Positions 1 to 9,244 of a DNA stretch of 64,000 nucleotides are shown in pieces. How positions within the stretch are numbered: the first letter of the stretch is position 1; each line of letters starts with the position of its first letter. The translations under genes were made by a program, and so were the position numbers. Where the stretch lies: assembly GCA_030950365.1 (NCBI GenBank), contig JAUZRQ010000027.1, positions 21,293 through 85,292 of the forward strand. The letters are read 5' to 3'. Source of the DNA: Candidatus Zhuqueibacterota bacterium. Lineage in GTDB: Bacteria > Zhuqueibacterota > Zhuqueibacteria > Zhuqueibacterales > Geothermadaptataceae. The notes under the pieces are model-generated. The model had not been told where the DNA came from. It saw nothing but the letters and a program-made list of their open reading frames with translations, and made no database searches.

Positions 1-488
1 AAATGGTGGGACAGATGCTGACAAATCCGGACTTCCTGCAGAACAAGCAGATCTTGTGGATCACCGGGCCGAACTGGTACGAGCGCTGGCGGCATTTCAA
101 TGAAAACGAGGGCGGCCGGATTCGCGTGCTGGATTACTGCCACAACATGCACCAGGCCTATGCGATCACCGATCTGGCCGTGTGCCGCGCCGGCGCGCTG
201 ACGATTGCCGAGCTGACCATCTGGGGCCTCCCGGCCATTTACGTGCCGTTTCCGTTCGCCACCGCGGACCACCAGACGCAAAATGCCCGTGCCGTGGCCG
301 AGGCCGGCGGCGGGCTCGTTATTCCGGAGCGCGAACTGACCGCTGAGGGCCTGGCGCAAGCGATCGATTCGCTACTGCAGGATGAACCGCGGCTCCGCAG
401 CATGGCCGGGGCGGCCCGGAAACTGGGCCGGCCCGAAGCTGCCGACCGGATCGCACAGAAGTGTCTCGAATTGATTGAAAGTCGTTGA
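1..488 (+). CDS. murG: MurG, C-terminal part (gene cut by window edge)
   Basis: This is the C-terminal half of UDP-N-acetylglucosamine--N-acetylmuramyl-(pentapeptide) pyrophosphoryl-undecaprenol N-acetylglucosamine transferase, which makes lipid II on the inner face of the membrane. The frame is open through the left edge; the visible 161 residues compare with about 360 for a whole MurG. The donor-binding signature is clear: CRAGALTIAE, then VPFPFATADHQTQNA, a typical MurG pair that holds the UDP-GlcNAc. The gene is followed after about 30 bases by ftsQ, so murC and murB, which often follow murG, are absent here. The ATG at base 3 is internal to the gene and not a real start. Identification is secure. 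Confidence 0.93.
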   Translation, partial: MVGQMLTNPDFLQNKQILWITGPNWYERWRHFNENEGGRIRVLDYCHNMHQAYAITDLAVCRAGALTIAELTIWGLPAIYVPFPFATADHQTQNARAVAEAGGGLVIPERELTAEGLAQAIDSLLQDEPRLRSMAGAARKLGRPEAADRIAQKCLELIESR

Positions 489-518
489 AGTTGTAAACTG
501 TTGTTTGGGATGATTGCC

Positions 519-1250
519 ATGCGAAAAGCAGGAAAAATCGTATTCTTCTCAACCAGTCTGTTGCTCATTGTCATGCACCTGAGCCTGTGGATTCAGGACA
601 ATCAGGCGTTTTCGGTGCAAAACATTCGCGTCACCGGCGCGTATTTGGTGTCGGCCGATGAAATTTTGCAGGCGGCGCGCGACGAGGCGCAGAAGCACAT
701 TTTTAAAGCGGATCTTCGGACCATTGAGAAACGGCTGGCGAAATTCCCGCAAGTCAAATCGGTGCGCGTATCGCGCGTGTTTCCAAACAGCATCCGCATC
801 GAGCTCGAGGAGCGTGAGCCCGTGGCGGTGATTATTGACAACGGCATCTGGGGGGTGGATGCCGAGGGCGTGCTGCTGCCCCGGCTGCAGACCGTGCGTG
901 GGCTCGATTTCCCGGTGATCGTCGGCCTGCAATTGCGCAGCTATATCGCCGGTGAAGTGGTGAAGAATCCACGTATTCGCGAGCTGGCAAAAATTCTTGG
1001 CGAGCTCCGGCAGCAAAATCCTGTAGTGTATCATCTGATCTCCGAAATCACCATGAACAAGCTCACCGGCGTGCAATTGACGCTCATTACCCATCAGGTG
1101 CCGGTAATCCTGGGGCGGGGCCGGTTGATGCAGAAGTTCAACAAGCTGAAATCGTTGTATCAATATTTGTTGGCGACTCACGAAATGAAATCGGTCCGGT
1201 ATCTTGATCTGCGTTTTCACGATCAGATCGTGTTGAAGCGCAAGGCGTAA
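519..1250 (+). CDS. ftsQ: Cell division protein FtsQ/DivIB
   Basis: FtsQ is a bitopic divisome protein linking early and late division proteins through FtsB/FtsL. The product (243 aa from the chosen ATG) has a short cytoplasmic end, one membrane helix at about residues 7-24, then a POTRA domain opening with FSVQNIRVTGA and an FtsQ beta domain with FPQVKSVRVSRVFPNSI. In-frame starts also exist at 501 (TTG) and 510 (ATG). ATG 519 is preferred because GGGA lies about 8 bases upstream. It sits between murG and ftsA on the same strand, the usual dcw context, which supports the call more than the weakly conserved sequence alone. Confidence 0.88.
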   Translation: MRKAGKIVFFSTSLLLIVMHLSLWIQDNQAFSVQNIRVTGAYLVSADEILQAARDEAQKHIFKADLRTIEKRLAKFPQVKSVRVSRVFPNSIRIELEEREPVAVIIDNGIWGVDAEGVLLPRLQTVRGLDFPVIVGLQLRSYIAGEVVKNPRIRELAKILGELRQQNPVVYHLISEITMNKLTGVQLTLITHQVPVILGRGRLMQKFNKLKSLYQYLLATHEMKSVRYLDLRFHDQIVLKRKA

Positions 1251-1331
1251 CCGGCTATACATGCAACAAGTTAAAGGACTGCATCAGGCATGAAGCACAC
1301 ACTTTTTATTGACCAAACAGGGAGGTAGGGA

Positions 1332-2564
1332 ATGGCAAGCGACTACCTCTGCGCGCTCGATATTGGTACGACCAAAATCAGCGCTCTTATTGGCGAGGTG
1401 GATGAAAATCAGCAGGTGAAAATCATCGGATTTGGAATGGCGCCGTCCGAGGGGCTGCGCCGGGGTGTGGTGATCAACCTGGATAAGACCATGCAATCGA
1501 TTATCCGGGCAAGACAGGAGGCCGAGCGCATGGCGGGTGTGGAGATCGAGGCGGTTTATGCCGGCATCGCTGGCGACCATATTCGTAGCGTCAACGGCCG
1601 CGGCGTGGTGGCGGTTGCTGGTGAAAATCATGTGATCACCCAGGAGGATAAGAAGCGCGTGATTGAAGCCGCCAAGGCAGTGGCGCTGCCATTCGACCGT
1701 GAAATCGTGCACATTTTGCCGCAGGAATTCATCGTGGATGATCAACGCGGTATCGACGATCCGGTGGGCATGTCCGGCGTGCGGCTGGAAGCCGAGGTGC
1801 ACATCGTGACCTGTGCGGTAACCGCCGCGCAAAATATCTGGCGCAGCATTGAAGGCGCGGGCATGGGGGTGATGGACCTGGTGCTGGAGCCCCTGGCCAG
1901 TAGCTTTGCCGTGCTCACCGACGACGAAAAGGACCTCGGCGTGGTGGTCATCGATCTGGGCGGAGGTACCACCGATATCGCCATGTTCTATGAGGGCTGC
2001 ATCCGGCACACGGCCATTGTCAGTCTCGGCGGCCGCAACGTGACCAACGACATTGCCCACGGGTTGCGTACGCCGGTGGATCAGGCCGAAGCGATCAAAA
2101 TTGCCTATGGCTCGGCCATCCGGTCGGATTCGGATCGCGATGAATTCGTTGAGGTGCCCGGAGTGGGAGGACGACCGGCACGGAAAATTTCCAAGGACTT
2201 GCTTGTCAATATCATTCAGCCACGCATGGAAGAAATCCTCATGCTGGCGTACAATGAGGTGAAAAAATCGGACTACATTCACCTGATGACCGCCGGGGTG
2301 GTGCTGACCGGCGGCGGCGCCATGTTGCCGGGCGCTGTAGAACTGGCCGAGGAGATTTTCCAGATGCCGGTCAAACTCGGCTTACCCCAGCGCATCGAAA
2401 GCGTCAGCGATGAGGTGCAGAAGCCCAGTCACGCTACCGGAGTCGGGCTGATTCTCTACGGGCTCGAGAACCAGGATTTGCTGGATGGCCCTTTTGGCGA
2501 TAGCGAGTCGCATGTCTTCAACAAAATTCTCGAACGCATGCGCAAATGGTTCGGGGGAACCTGA
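1332..2564 (+). CDS. ftsA: Cell division protein FtsA
   Basis: FtsA is the actin-like ATPase that tethers FtsZ filaments to the membrane. The 410-residue product has the actin-fold nucleotide motifs ALDIGTTKISALIGE near the N-terminus, VIDLGGGTTDIA at about residues 203-214 and TGGGAMLPG near residue 330. The SHS2 (1C) region lies in the first third, and a C-terminal stretch ending in RMRKWFGGT fits the membrane-targeting amphipathic helix. Length is typical. GGAGG lies 7 bases before the ATG. It is flanked by ftsQ and ftsZ on the same strand and is probably co-transcribed with them. Confidence 0.96.
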   Translation: MASDYLCALDIGTTKISALIGEVDENQQVKIIGFGMAPSEGLRRGVVINLDKTMQSIIRARQEAERMAGVEIEAVYAGIAGDHIRSVNGRGVVAVAGENHVITQEDKKRVIEAAKAVALPFDREIVHILPQEFIVDDQRGIDDPVGMSGVRLEAEVHIVTCAVTAAQNIWRSIEGAGMGVMDLVLEPLASSFAVLTDDEKDLGVVVIDLGGGTTDIAMFYEGCIRHTAIVSLGGRNVTNDIAHGLRTPVDQAEAIKIAYGSAIRSDSDRDEFVEVPGVGGRPARKISKDLLVNIIQPRMEEILMLAYNEVKKSDYIHLMTAGVVLTGGGAMLPGAVELAEEIFQMPVKLGLPQRIESVSDEVQKPSHATGVGLILYGLENQDLLDGPFGDSESHVFNKILERMRKWFGGT

Positions 2565-2636
2565 GATTCGAAAAAATGCAGTGAAAGGAAATGCCTTTTG
2601 CTGAAACCATACAGCCTAAAGCGAAGGGAGATTGCC

Positions 2637-3797
2637 ATGAACTTACGGTTTAACTTTGACGAGAGCCAGACCCCCACGGCCAAGATGCGGGTGGTCGGCG
2701 TTGGCGGCGGTGGCTGCAACGCGGTAAACCGCATGATCGAGGCCAATTTAAGCGGTGTGGAGTTCATCAGCATCAATACCGATATGCAGGCCCTGGAAAC
2801 CGCCAAGGCCAACTGCCGCATTCAAATCGGAAAATCCCTGACGCGCGGGCTTGGAGCCGGTGCCGATCCAGAAGTGGGCCGCAAGGCCATCGAGGAGGAT
2901 CGAGAGTCGGTGATTGAGTCGCTGGAGGGCAGCGATATGGTTTTCATTACGGCGGGCATGGGCGGTGGCACAGGCACTGGCGCCGCGCCCATTGTGGCCG
3001 AAATTGCCAAGGACCTGGGTGCACTCACCATAGCCATTGTCACCAAGCCGTTTATTTTTGAAGGCCAGAAACGCATGCGCCGGGCCGAAGAGGGGATTTT
3101 CGAACTCAAGGACCGGGTTGACACCCTGATCGTGATTCCCAATCAACGTTTGCTATCGGTGGTGCCCAAGGGTACGCCGCTGACGGCTGCCTTCCGCACG
3201 GCCGATGAGGTGCTTCTGCATGCCACCAAGGGTATTTCCGACCTCATCAGCATTCCGGGCCTGATCAACCTGGATTTCGCGGATGTGAAGACGGTGATGA
3301 AAGAAATGGGCGATGCCCTGATGGGCTCCGGTCTGGCCTCGGGCGAAAACCGGGCGGTGGAAGCGGCGCAAAAGGCCATTTCCAGCCCGCTGCTCGAGGA
3401 TGTATCCATTGCCGGCGCACAGGGGGTGCTGGTCAACATCACCGGCGGAGAGTCCATGGCGTTGCATGAGATCAACGACGCGACCACGGTGATCTCAGAG
3501 GCAGCCGGTGAAAACGCCAACCTGATTTTTGGTGCGGTGATCGATCCGACCATGGATGAAGAGCTGCGTGTGACGGTCATTGCTACGGGATTCCACCGCA
3601 ATGGCCATCATCCGTCCCTTAAAAATGGCCGCAGTCTGCGGTTTTTAGAGAGTGAACTGGATCAGCTTGAAATTCCTGCCTATCAGCGCAAAAACGGAAA
3701 CCACAATGACGAGGCTACAGTTTCGACCGGGGACAGCACCTACGATGAAAACGACCTTGAAGCCCCGGCGTACCTACGACGACGCTGGCGAAAATAA
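2637..3797 (+). CDS. ftsZ: Cell division protein FtsZ
   Basis: FtsZ is the tubulin-like GTPase that forms the Z ring. The GTP-binding signature GGGTGTG is at about residues 109-115, preceded by the N-terminal [13 protein letters not shown] loop; the T7 loop region with NLDFADVK is present. ATG 2637 is chosen over an upstream in-frame TTG because GGGAG lies 8 bases before it and the protein then begins just before the tubulin fold. The product is 386 aa. Unusually, the C-terminal tail carries two FtsA-binding-like peptides, [11 protein letters not shown] and, at the very end, [12 protein letters not shown] strong terminator follows. Confidence 0.96.
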   Translation: MNLRFNFDESQTPTAKMRVVGVGGGGCNAVNRMIEANLSGVEFISINTDMQALETAKANCRIQIGKSLTRGLGAGADPEVGRKAIEEDRESVIESLEGSDMVFITAGMGGGTGTGAAPIVAEIAKDLGALTIAIVTKPFIFEGQKRMRRAEEGIFELKDRVDTLIVIPNQRLLSVVPKGTPLTAAFRTADEVLLHATKGISDLISIPGLINLDFADVKTVMKEMGDALMGSGLASGENRAVEAAQKAISSPLLEDVSIAGAQGVLVNITGGESMALHEINDATTVISEAAGENANLIFGAVIDPTMDEELRVTVIATGFHRNGHHPSLKNGRSLRFLESELDQLEIPAYQRKNGNHNDEATVSTGDSTYDENDLEAPAYLRRRWRK

Positions 3798-3823
3798 ATT
3801 TTTGGCGCTGACTGACTCCCTAC

Positions 3824-3861
3824 AAAAGCCGTTTCAGGATGGTCCTGAAACGGCTTTTTTT
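3824..3861 (+). terminator. Rho-independent terminator after ftsZ
   Basis: A perfect 16-base stem (arms 3824-3839 and 3843-3858) with a TGG loop is followed by a T run. It starts 27 bases after the ftsZ stop and ends the division operon. Because the arms begin with A and end with T, it might also work in reverse. Confidence 0.9.
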
Positions 3862-4417
3862 AATTATGCTTAGCAAAGAAGGCTTGTAATGAAAAAAGAA
3901 GCAAAAGCTGCATTGGTCGAGCAGTTACGCTTTTTCCGCTCTCCTTATTGAAATTGCTAATAGATGGCCTACAGCCACCGATTGAGGCCCGGTCATAAAA
4001 CGAGTCCAGTCGCATTCATTCTTCCGCAGGCTCTATCACTGAAGGTAATTAATTATTGATAAAATTATTATTGAGAGTTTAAATCAAGGACGCATAGCAG
4101 GTTTTCTGTGTTGGATTTCGCCAGGTTTATCAAAGTCGCGGTTTATTAAAACATAAAACACTGTCTCAATTTGATGCGAGGTGTCCTGAATCTCGTAAGG
4201 ATGGAAAAGCGGGAAATGAATTGACAATAGATTAATTTTTAAGGGGATAGAGAGTTTAGATTTGTGTGTTTATATTGAAATTTTATGGATATTTCAGGCA
4301 TACAGTTTGCTTTAAGTTCGATAATATTCGTTTGGAAGGATTTGGGCATTTCTGGTGATACAGGGAGGTTTTGCCTAAATAAGGCCAGGATGGGGAACAT
4401 TTAAAAGTAGGGGAGAT
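3862..4417. other. AT-rich intergenic region before the exopolysaccharide operon
   Basis: There is no convincing reading frame in about 550 bases. Base composition is clearly more AT-rich than the genes on either side. The only element I can support is the sigma-54-like site at 4296-4311. The rest could hold upstream activator sites, but I see no clear inverted repeat. Confidence 0.6.
4296..4311 (+). promoter_or_regulatory. Candidate sigma-54 (-24/-12) promoter for the exopolysaccharide operon
   Basis: AGGCAT, five bases, then TTGCT matches the TGGCAC-N5-TTGCW consensus with the required GG-N10-GC spacing. It lies about 105 bases before the first gene of the exopolysaccharide operon. Sigma-54 control of polysaccharide loci is known in other bacteria. 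No activator site was recognised. Confidence 0.5.
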
Positions 4418-5398
4418 ATGGAGCGGTTAAGTGACAGTTTCATCCAGGGCGTGCAGCGTTCATCCGCTGCAGGTGTGATTACTCGGGAGTTGGCCTATCA
4501 CCGATATCAGAATCTGATTTCGCAGAGTCGCAATGGTCGGTCGGGGTTACCAGTTTATGGTGCCCGCAGGCGCCTTACTGAAGCCCAGATCCGGTTGCGA
4601 AAGTGGGCCGGAAAATACCTGTTGTCGCCTATCTTTTTGGCTGTCAGTCTTCCGGCGATGTTGTTTTTCCCTGATAATTTGCTGAAAAAGGCCATGGCGC
4701 CTTTTTCAGACTGGCATTTTTGGGAGCGCGTGGGCAAGCGTCTGTTCGATATCATCGGCGCGATTCTGGGTTTTCTGGCCTCGTCAATCTTTTTCTTCGT
4801 CATTCCGATTCTCATCAAGCTAAACAGCCGCGGCCCTGTGTTTTACAAACAACAGCGAGTTGGGCTGAATCATCGCTATCGCGACCGCCGCATGATCAAC
4901 CTGGAGGTGGAGCACGACCGTCGCAAGGGGGAGCGCCGAAAGGTGAATTTGTATGGACGGCCGTTTATGTTGTACAAGTTTCGTACCATGTACGTGGATG
5001 CCGAAAAGCGTAGCGGGGCGGTGTGGGCTAAAAAGAATGATCCGAGAATCACTTCCATAGGGCGTATATTAAGATTTACGCATGTTGACGAAATTCCGCA
5101 ATTCTTCAACGTGCTTTGTGGGGAGATGTCGCTAGTGGGGCCGCGACCGGAGCGGCCACAGTTCATTCCAAAGCTGGCCAGGGAAATTCCACATTATCCG
5201 AAGCGGCTGCAGGTAAAACCCGGCATCACCGGCATCGCGCAGATTGTATGCGGCTACGATGAGACCATTGAAGATGTCAAAAAGAAACTGGAATTTGATC
5301 TGTATTACGTTAAACATAATAGCCTAAAAGAGGATATATCTATCCTGCTGAAAACGCTCTGGGTGATTGTCAGAGGCAAGGAAGTCCTCGAAGATTAA
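4418..5398 (+). CDS. Undecaprenyl-phosphate sugar-phosphate transferase (initiating glycosyltransferase)
   Basis: This enzyme would start polysaccharide repeat-unit assembly by moving a sugar-1-phosphate from a UDP-sugar to undecaprenyl phosphate at the inner membrane. The 326-residue protein has a hydrophobic segment near residues 64-85, then the bacterial sugar transferase domain (PF02397 type): KRLFDIIGAILG membrane entry at about 107, a basic insertion rich in R/K, YKFRTM, DEIPQFFNVL, the hallmark SLVGPRPERP and KPGITGIAQ. It is of the short WcaJ-like class, lacking the five-helix N-terminal region. GGGGAG precedes the ATG. It opens the operon, consistent with its role. Sugar specificity cannot be read. 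Confidence 0.9.
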   Translation: MERLSDSFIQGVQRSSAAGVITRELAYHRYQNLISQSRNGRSGLPVYGARRRLTEAQIRLRKWAGKYLLSPIFLAVSLPAMLFFPDNLLKKAMAPFSDWHFWERVGKRLFDIIGAILGFLASSIFFFVIPILIKLNSRGPVFYKQQRVGLNHRYRDRRMINLEVEHDRRKGERRKVNLYGRPFMLYKFRTMYVDAEKRSGAVWAKKNDPRITSIGRILRFTHVDEIPQFFNVLCGEMSLVGPRPERPQFIPKLAREIPHYPKRLQVKPGITGIAQIVCGYDETIEDVKKKLEFDLYYVKHNSLKEDISILLKTLWVIVRGKEVLED

Positions 5399-5423
5399 TA
5401 CCACCAGGTATGGAGGTACAAAG

Positions 5424-6176
5424 ATGTTCAATAGAAAATGGGGATGGACCCTGATTATGGTCCTGTGGGTATGGGGACAGGGATGGGCTGCGTCTGCGCA
5501 GAACAATGATAAGAATGGTGGCGGCACACGCATCGAAACCACCCCCGGAGGAGCGGTGGTGTATTTGAAAGGCGAGTATCGGCTGGCTGGCCGTGCGCCG
5601 TTTGTCATTAGCCAGCCATTGATTGGCGTGTATGAAATCAAGGCCAGAAAGCGCGGCTACGAAACCTACGCTGCGACGCATGTTTTTCGCCCTGGCCTGC
5701 CCGAGCGGCTCCAGATTCGGCTCACACGCAAAACTCGCCTCCGCGCCATGATTCGTTCTATGTTTGTCCCCGGTTGGGGACAAGTCTATTCAGAGCATCG
5801 GTTCAAAGGTGTGGTTTTAGGCTCCGCGCAGCTCGTGTCCGGGTTGTATTTATTAGTAACCGACTCTCGCTACCAGAAGGCCGTGGATGCCTTCAATTCG
5901 GCCGTGCGCGCTTTCAAGATCTATGAAAAAAACGCGGAGGTCCGTGATCTCTACATCCAGAAGATTTTCGAAACTCAAAAAGATGTGGACAAACACTACG
6001 AAATCCGTAAGCGCGCTTTGATCATCGCGGCTAGCATTTATATGTATAATCTGCTGGATGCGTTGATCCTTTTTCCCTCGTTCAAGGATAATCAGCCGGG
6101 CGTCAGGATAAAGGTTGCCATGCAACAAGTCAATGCTGAACCGACGCTCGGACTGGGGGTCCAGGCCCGATTTTGA
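5424..6176 (+). CDS. PEGA / DUF5683-like exported protein
   Basis: Function is not known. The 250-residue product has a signal peptide (cleavage after about residue 25), a small PEGA-type beta domain at about 35-95 (IETTPGGAVVYLKG and IKARKRGYETY), then a region like DUF5683 with SMFVPGWGQVYSEHRFKG and two or three short hydrophobic helices. PEGA domains are thought to bind or contact surface glycans or partner proteins. GGAGG lies 8 bases before ATG 5424; an earlier GTG overlapping the sugar transferase is less likely. The position in the exopolysaccharide operon suggests an envelope role in assembly or export of the polymer; this is inference. Confidence 0.75.
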   Translation: MFNRKWGWTLIMVLWVWGQGWAASAQNNDKNGGGTRIETTPGGAVVYLKGEYRLAGRAPFVISQPLIGVYEIKARKRGYETYAATHVFRPGLPERLQIRLTRKTRLRAMIRSMFVPGWGQVYSEHRFKGVVLGSAQLVSGLYLLVTDSRYQKAVDAFNSAVRAFKIYEKNAEVRDLYIQKIFETQKDVDKHYEIRKRALIIAASIYMYNLLDALILFPSFKDNQPGVRIKVAMQQVNAEPTLGLGVQARF

Positions 6177-6229
6177 TGAGGTGCCAGGGTTGGCACTGAA
6201 ACCTATTAAAGATGAGGTGGTGTTAAAGG

Positions 6230-8113
6230 ATGAAAACGATCCATATTTCAGGGAAGGAATATTGGCGTATTTTGATGTGGCTTGTGGTCATCGCCGTCGT
6301 GAGTATGGTTGGCTGCGATAAAAAGCCGGTGGGGGTGGAAATCATCCAGAACGTCATTTTTCCGAATCCCCCCACGCACCTTCGTGCGGTTGTTAGCGAT
6401 GGCCAGGTGCGCATCATGTGGGACGTGTTGCAGCCGGATAGTGTAAAGATGTATTACATTTACCGCAGTGAGAACACACCAGATGCTTATGTCAAACTCG
6501 ATTCTACGACACAGCGCGCCTATGTGGATACGCTGGTTCAAAACGGACTGACCTATTACTATCAGGTCAGCGTGGTAAATAAAGAAGGGTTTGAGAGTGT
6601 TAAATCTGCGCCGATTTCCGCCCTGCCAAGTGTATTTGCCATTGCCATTGAAAATGGTGCAGAGTTCACGTCATCGCGCGTGGTAAATATAGTGGTCAAC
6701 GCACCGTCGAATGCGGCGCTGGTGATGCTTGGAAATGATTCGCTGTTCACGAGTTCCGCCTGGGAAGCGGTGAACAATCGCATGTCATGGACGCTGACGG
6801 CTGGCGACGGCCTGAAGACCGTGTATGCTAAATTTCGCTTCCGCAACGGGGTGGAAAGTGAACCCCCTGTGAGGGACACGATCATTCTTGACACCAACGC
6901 CGTCATTCGCGCGGTGCGTGAGAATACCAACGGTCAGCCGAAGCGTGCTGGTGAGATTATTCATTTTGAAGTTGACGCTGGTGAGCCGGATGGCCTGGCG
7001 ACCATCAGCATCATTGGAGGGCCGCAAAAACTACGGTTGTTTGACAATGGCACCAATGGCGATAAGACGCCACAAGACGGTGTGTATGAATTGGATTTTG
7101 TCATACCGGATGAAATCGATGTTTATAAAGCCGGGCTTGTCGCGAATTTTCTGGATCGGGTTGGCAACCGCGCTAACGAAGCGTTTGCCGAGACCCAAAT
7201 CACCATTCTGAAGCCGCCGGAGTCGGTGACCATGTTTGAACCGATCCTGACGGCCGATGGCACCACTTCGCTGCGGTTGAGCTGGACACTGAGCCCCGAT
7301 AAACACGATTTTGCGAACTATTCCATTTATAAGTCCAAGCAACCGAACGTCACCGACACCACCGGCACGCTGGTGGGCATCGTTAATAACCGCACCACCA
7401 CTGATTTCGTAGTACAGGGGCTGGAGCCCGGGACGACGTATTATTTCCGCGTGTACGTAACGGACTTAACCGGACTGAAGTCCGCCAGCAACATTGTGGT
7501 GGGCACCACATCGACCGATGATCCGCCGCGCGCGGTCACGGTCTTCGAACCGCTTTTGGCAGGCAAAAACAACGTTCAGCTAACCTGGACGCAGTCGGTG
7601 GATAACGATTTTTCCAGCTATCGGGTGTTCCGTGCCACACAGCCTGGTGTCACCCAATCGTCGAAGCTGCGTTCGATCATTCTTCGACAAACCCAAACCG
7701 CGTTTACCGACAGTGGCTTTGTGGCCGGCGAAACCTACTATTATCGCGTCTTCGTGTTCGATATCAATGGCTTTTCTACAGGCAGCAACGAAGTATCCAT
7801 TACAATCCCACAGGATACGCCGCCGGAACCGGTTGTTCTGGCGCAACCGGTGGTGATCGATTCGACGCGGCTACGACTGAGCTGGTCACAGAACAACGAT
7901 GACGATTTCGCCTATTACGCGTTGTATCGCTCCACGACCAGTCCAGTCGATACCACGGCGGCGCCGGCGGTCATCCTCAGCGGCGACCGTCGCCGCACGG
8001 AATATACCGACGTTAGCTTGACGCCGCGACAAGTGTATTATTACCGTGTGTTTGTGGTGGACAAGTCGGGACTGCGCACGGGCAGCAATGAAGTCTCCGG
8101 TAAACCGCAATAG
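6230..8113 (+). CDS. Fibronectin type III repeat lipoprotein
   Basis: The 627-residue protein begins with a hydrophobic signal ending in SMVGC, a lipobox, so it should be lipid-anchored. It contains about four fibronectin type III-like domains (around residues 45-135, 335-430, 435-530 and 535-627), each with the Y-Y-x-R/Q-V ending typical of FN3. Between the first and second lies a region resembling an Ig-like or macroglobulin-like domain (residues 140-330). No catalytic motif is visible. Being inside the exopolysaccharide operon, it may act as a scaffold that holds polymer or export proteins; this is inference. The first ATG with AAAGGA directly upstream is used. Confidence 0.8.
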   Translation: MKTIHISGKEYWRILMWLVVIAVVSMVGCDKKPVGVEIIQNVIFPNPPTHLRAVVSDGQVRIMWDVLQPDSVKMYYIYRSENTPDAYVKLDSTTQRAYVDTLVQNGLTYYYQVSVVNKEGFESVKSAPISALPSVFAIAIENGAEFTSSRVVNIVVNAPSNAALVMLGNDSLFTSSAWEAVNNRMSWTLTAGDGLKTVYAKFRFRNGVESEPPVRDTIILDTNAVIRAVRENTNGQPKRAGEIIHFEVDAGEPDGLATISIIGGPQKLRLFDNGTNGDKTPQDGVYELDFVIPDEIDVYKAGLVANFLDRVGNRANEAFAETQITILKPPESVTMFEPILTADGTTSLRLSWTLSPDKHDFANYSIYKSKQPNVTDTTGTLVGIVNNRTTTDFVVQGLEPGTTYYFRVYVTDLTGLKSASNIVVGTTSTDDPPRAVTVFEPLLAGKNNVQLTWTQSVDNDFSSYRVFRATQPGVTQSSKLRSIILRQTQTAFTDSGFVAGETYYYRVFVFDINGFSTGSNEVSITIPQDTPPEPVVLAQPVVIDSTRLRLSWSQNNDDDFAYYALYRSTTSPVDTTAAPAVILSGDRRRTEYTDVSLTPRQVYYYRVFVVDKSGLRTGSNEVSGKPQ

Positions 8114-8158
8114 AGAATGGGAACCAAGACGGTTCAATTTTTAAAGTAGGGATGCGAT

Positions 8159-9211
8159 ATGATTACAGTGACAATCATGATAATTAAACACCTTCGTTCA
8201 TTTATTTTCATCGTGACGGCGGTTCTGCTGCTGGCTACCACCAGTTCCTATGGCCAGGAATACATCCTGGAAGTGGGCGATCGTATTGCGGTCACTTTCT
8301 GGCAGGATCCGGGACTGAACACCGAAGTGGCCATCAATTCCGACGGAAAGATTACGCTGCCGGTGATTGGCGAAATTACCGCGGCCGGGCTGAGCGTATC
8401 GCAACTGGCGCGCAAAATCGCCAAGCGCATGCAGCTTCTGAATCCGAATGTAAACCAGGCGCTAGTACGAGTAGTGGAATATGGCAGCAAGCGGCTGTAT
8501 ATCACCGGCGCGGTTTATACTCCGGGGCCGCACACGTTTGAGAAAATGCCCAACGTGTGGCAGGCGATTCAGGCGGCCGGCGGGCCGACCGAGGTCGCCG
8601 CACTGGACAAGGTGATCATCATCCGCGGCGGCGAGACGTCGGGCATCACCATTCCAGTGGATCTGACGGCTTATTTTGAACAAGGCGATTTCACCAAGCT
8701 GCCGGAACTGCAGCCCAATGATCAGATTTTCGTGCCGTCCCGTGCGGCTGCAGGCGGAGCCACGGGCGGTGCAGGTGGTCCCGGCGCGGCCACTTCGGCC
8801 ACACCGCTGTTCACCAAACGCGATGTGGTGTATGTATATGGCAGCGTAGTAGCGCCGGGCGTGTATGAACTGGAAAAAAATATGGATGTTCTGCAGGCCG
8901 TGATCCGCGCCGGCGGCCCGGTGCTGGTGCAGGGCGGCAACCGTACCGGCCTGACCTCGGTGCCGGACCTGAAATCGGTGCGGCTGATCACGCAAACCGA
9001 TGAAGGCCCGGTGGTGTATGAGATCGATCTGGAAAAATACGCCCGCGAAGGCCATCCGCGGCCGTTGTTGCTCAAACCCGGTGACACGATTTTTATCCCG
9101 TCAGAACAGTCATTTACAAGATTCATTTTCTCCAATGCCCTGCGTACGGCGATCACTGGCACGGTTTCGATTTTGATTTCCTATTTGCTGTTGAACCAGG
9201 TCTTACAATAA
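8159..9211 (+). CDS. Polysaccharide export protein (Wza/OPX-like)
   Basis: Outer-membrane polysaccharide export proteins form the channel through which capsule or exopolysaccharide leaves the periplasm. The 350-residue product has a signal peptide (to about residue 33), a polysaccharide export domain (YILEVGDRIAVTFW, IPV/LPVIGEI) at about 34-110 and two SLBB domains (about 112-190, 225-310), each with a V-x-G-x-V/Y-x-P-G signature. A Gly/Ala-rich linker (near 200-215) separates them. A C-terminal hydrophobic helix replaces the amphipathic barrel helix of E. coli Wza. The true start could be the ATG at 8177. It is followed by a Wzz-like gene, the classical pair. Confidence 0.9.
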   Translation: MITVTIMIIKHLRSFIFIVTAVLLLATTSSYGQEYILEVGDRIAVTFWQDPGLNTEVAINSDGKITLPVIGEITAAGLSVSQLARKIAKRMQLLNPNVNQALVRVVEYGSKRLYITGAVYTPGPHTFEKMPNVWQAIQAAGGPTEVAALDKVIIIRGGETSGITIPVDLTAYFEQGDFTKLPELQPNDQIFVPSRAAAGGATGGAGGPGAATSATPLFTKRDVVYVYGSVVAPGVYELEKNMDVLQAVIRAGGPVLVQGGNRTGLTSVPDLKSVRLITQTDEGPVVYEIDLEKYAREGHPRPLLLKPGDTIFIPSEQSFTRFIFSNALRTAITGTVSILISYLLLNQVLQ

Positions 9212-9244
9212 CAACCATCCGAAACATCAGGATACACCGAAATT

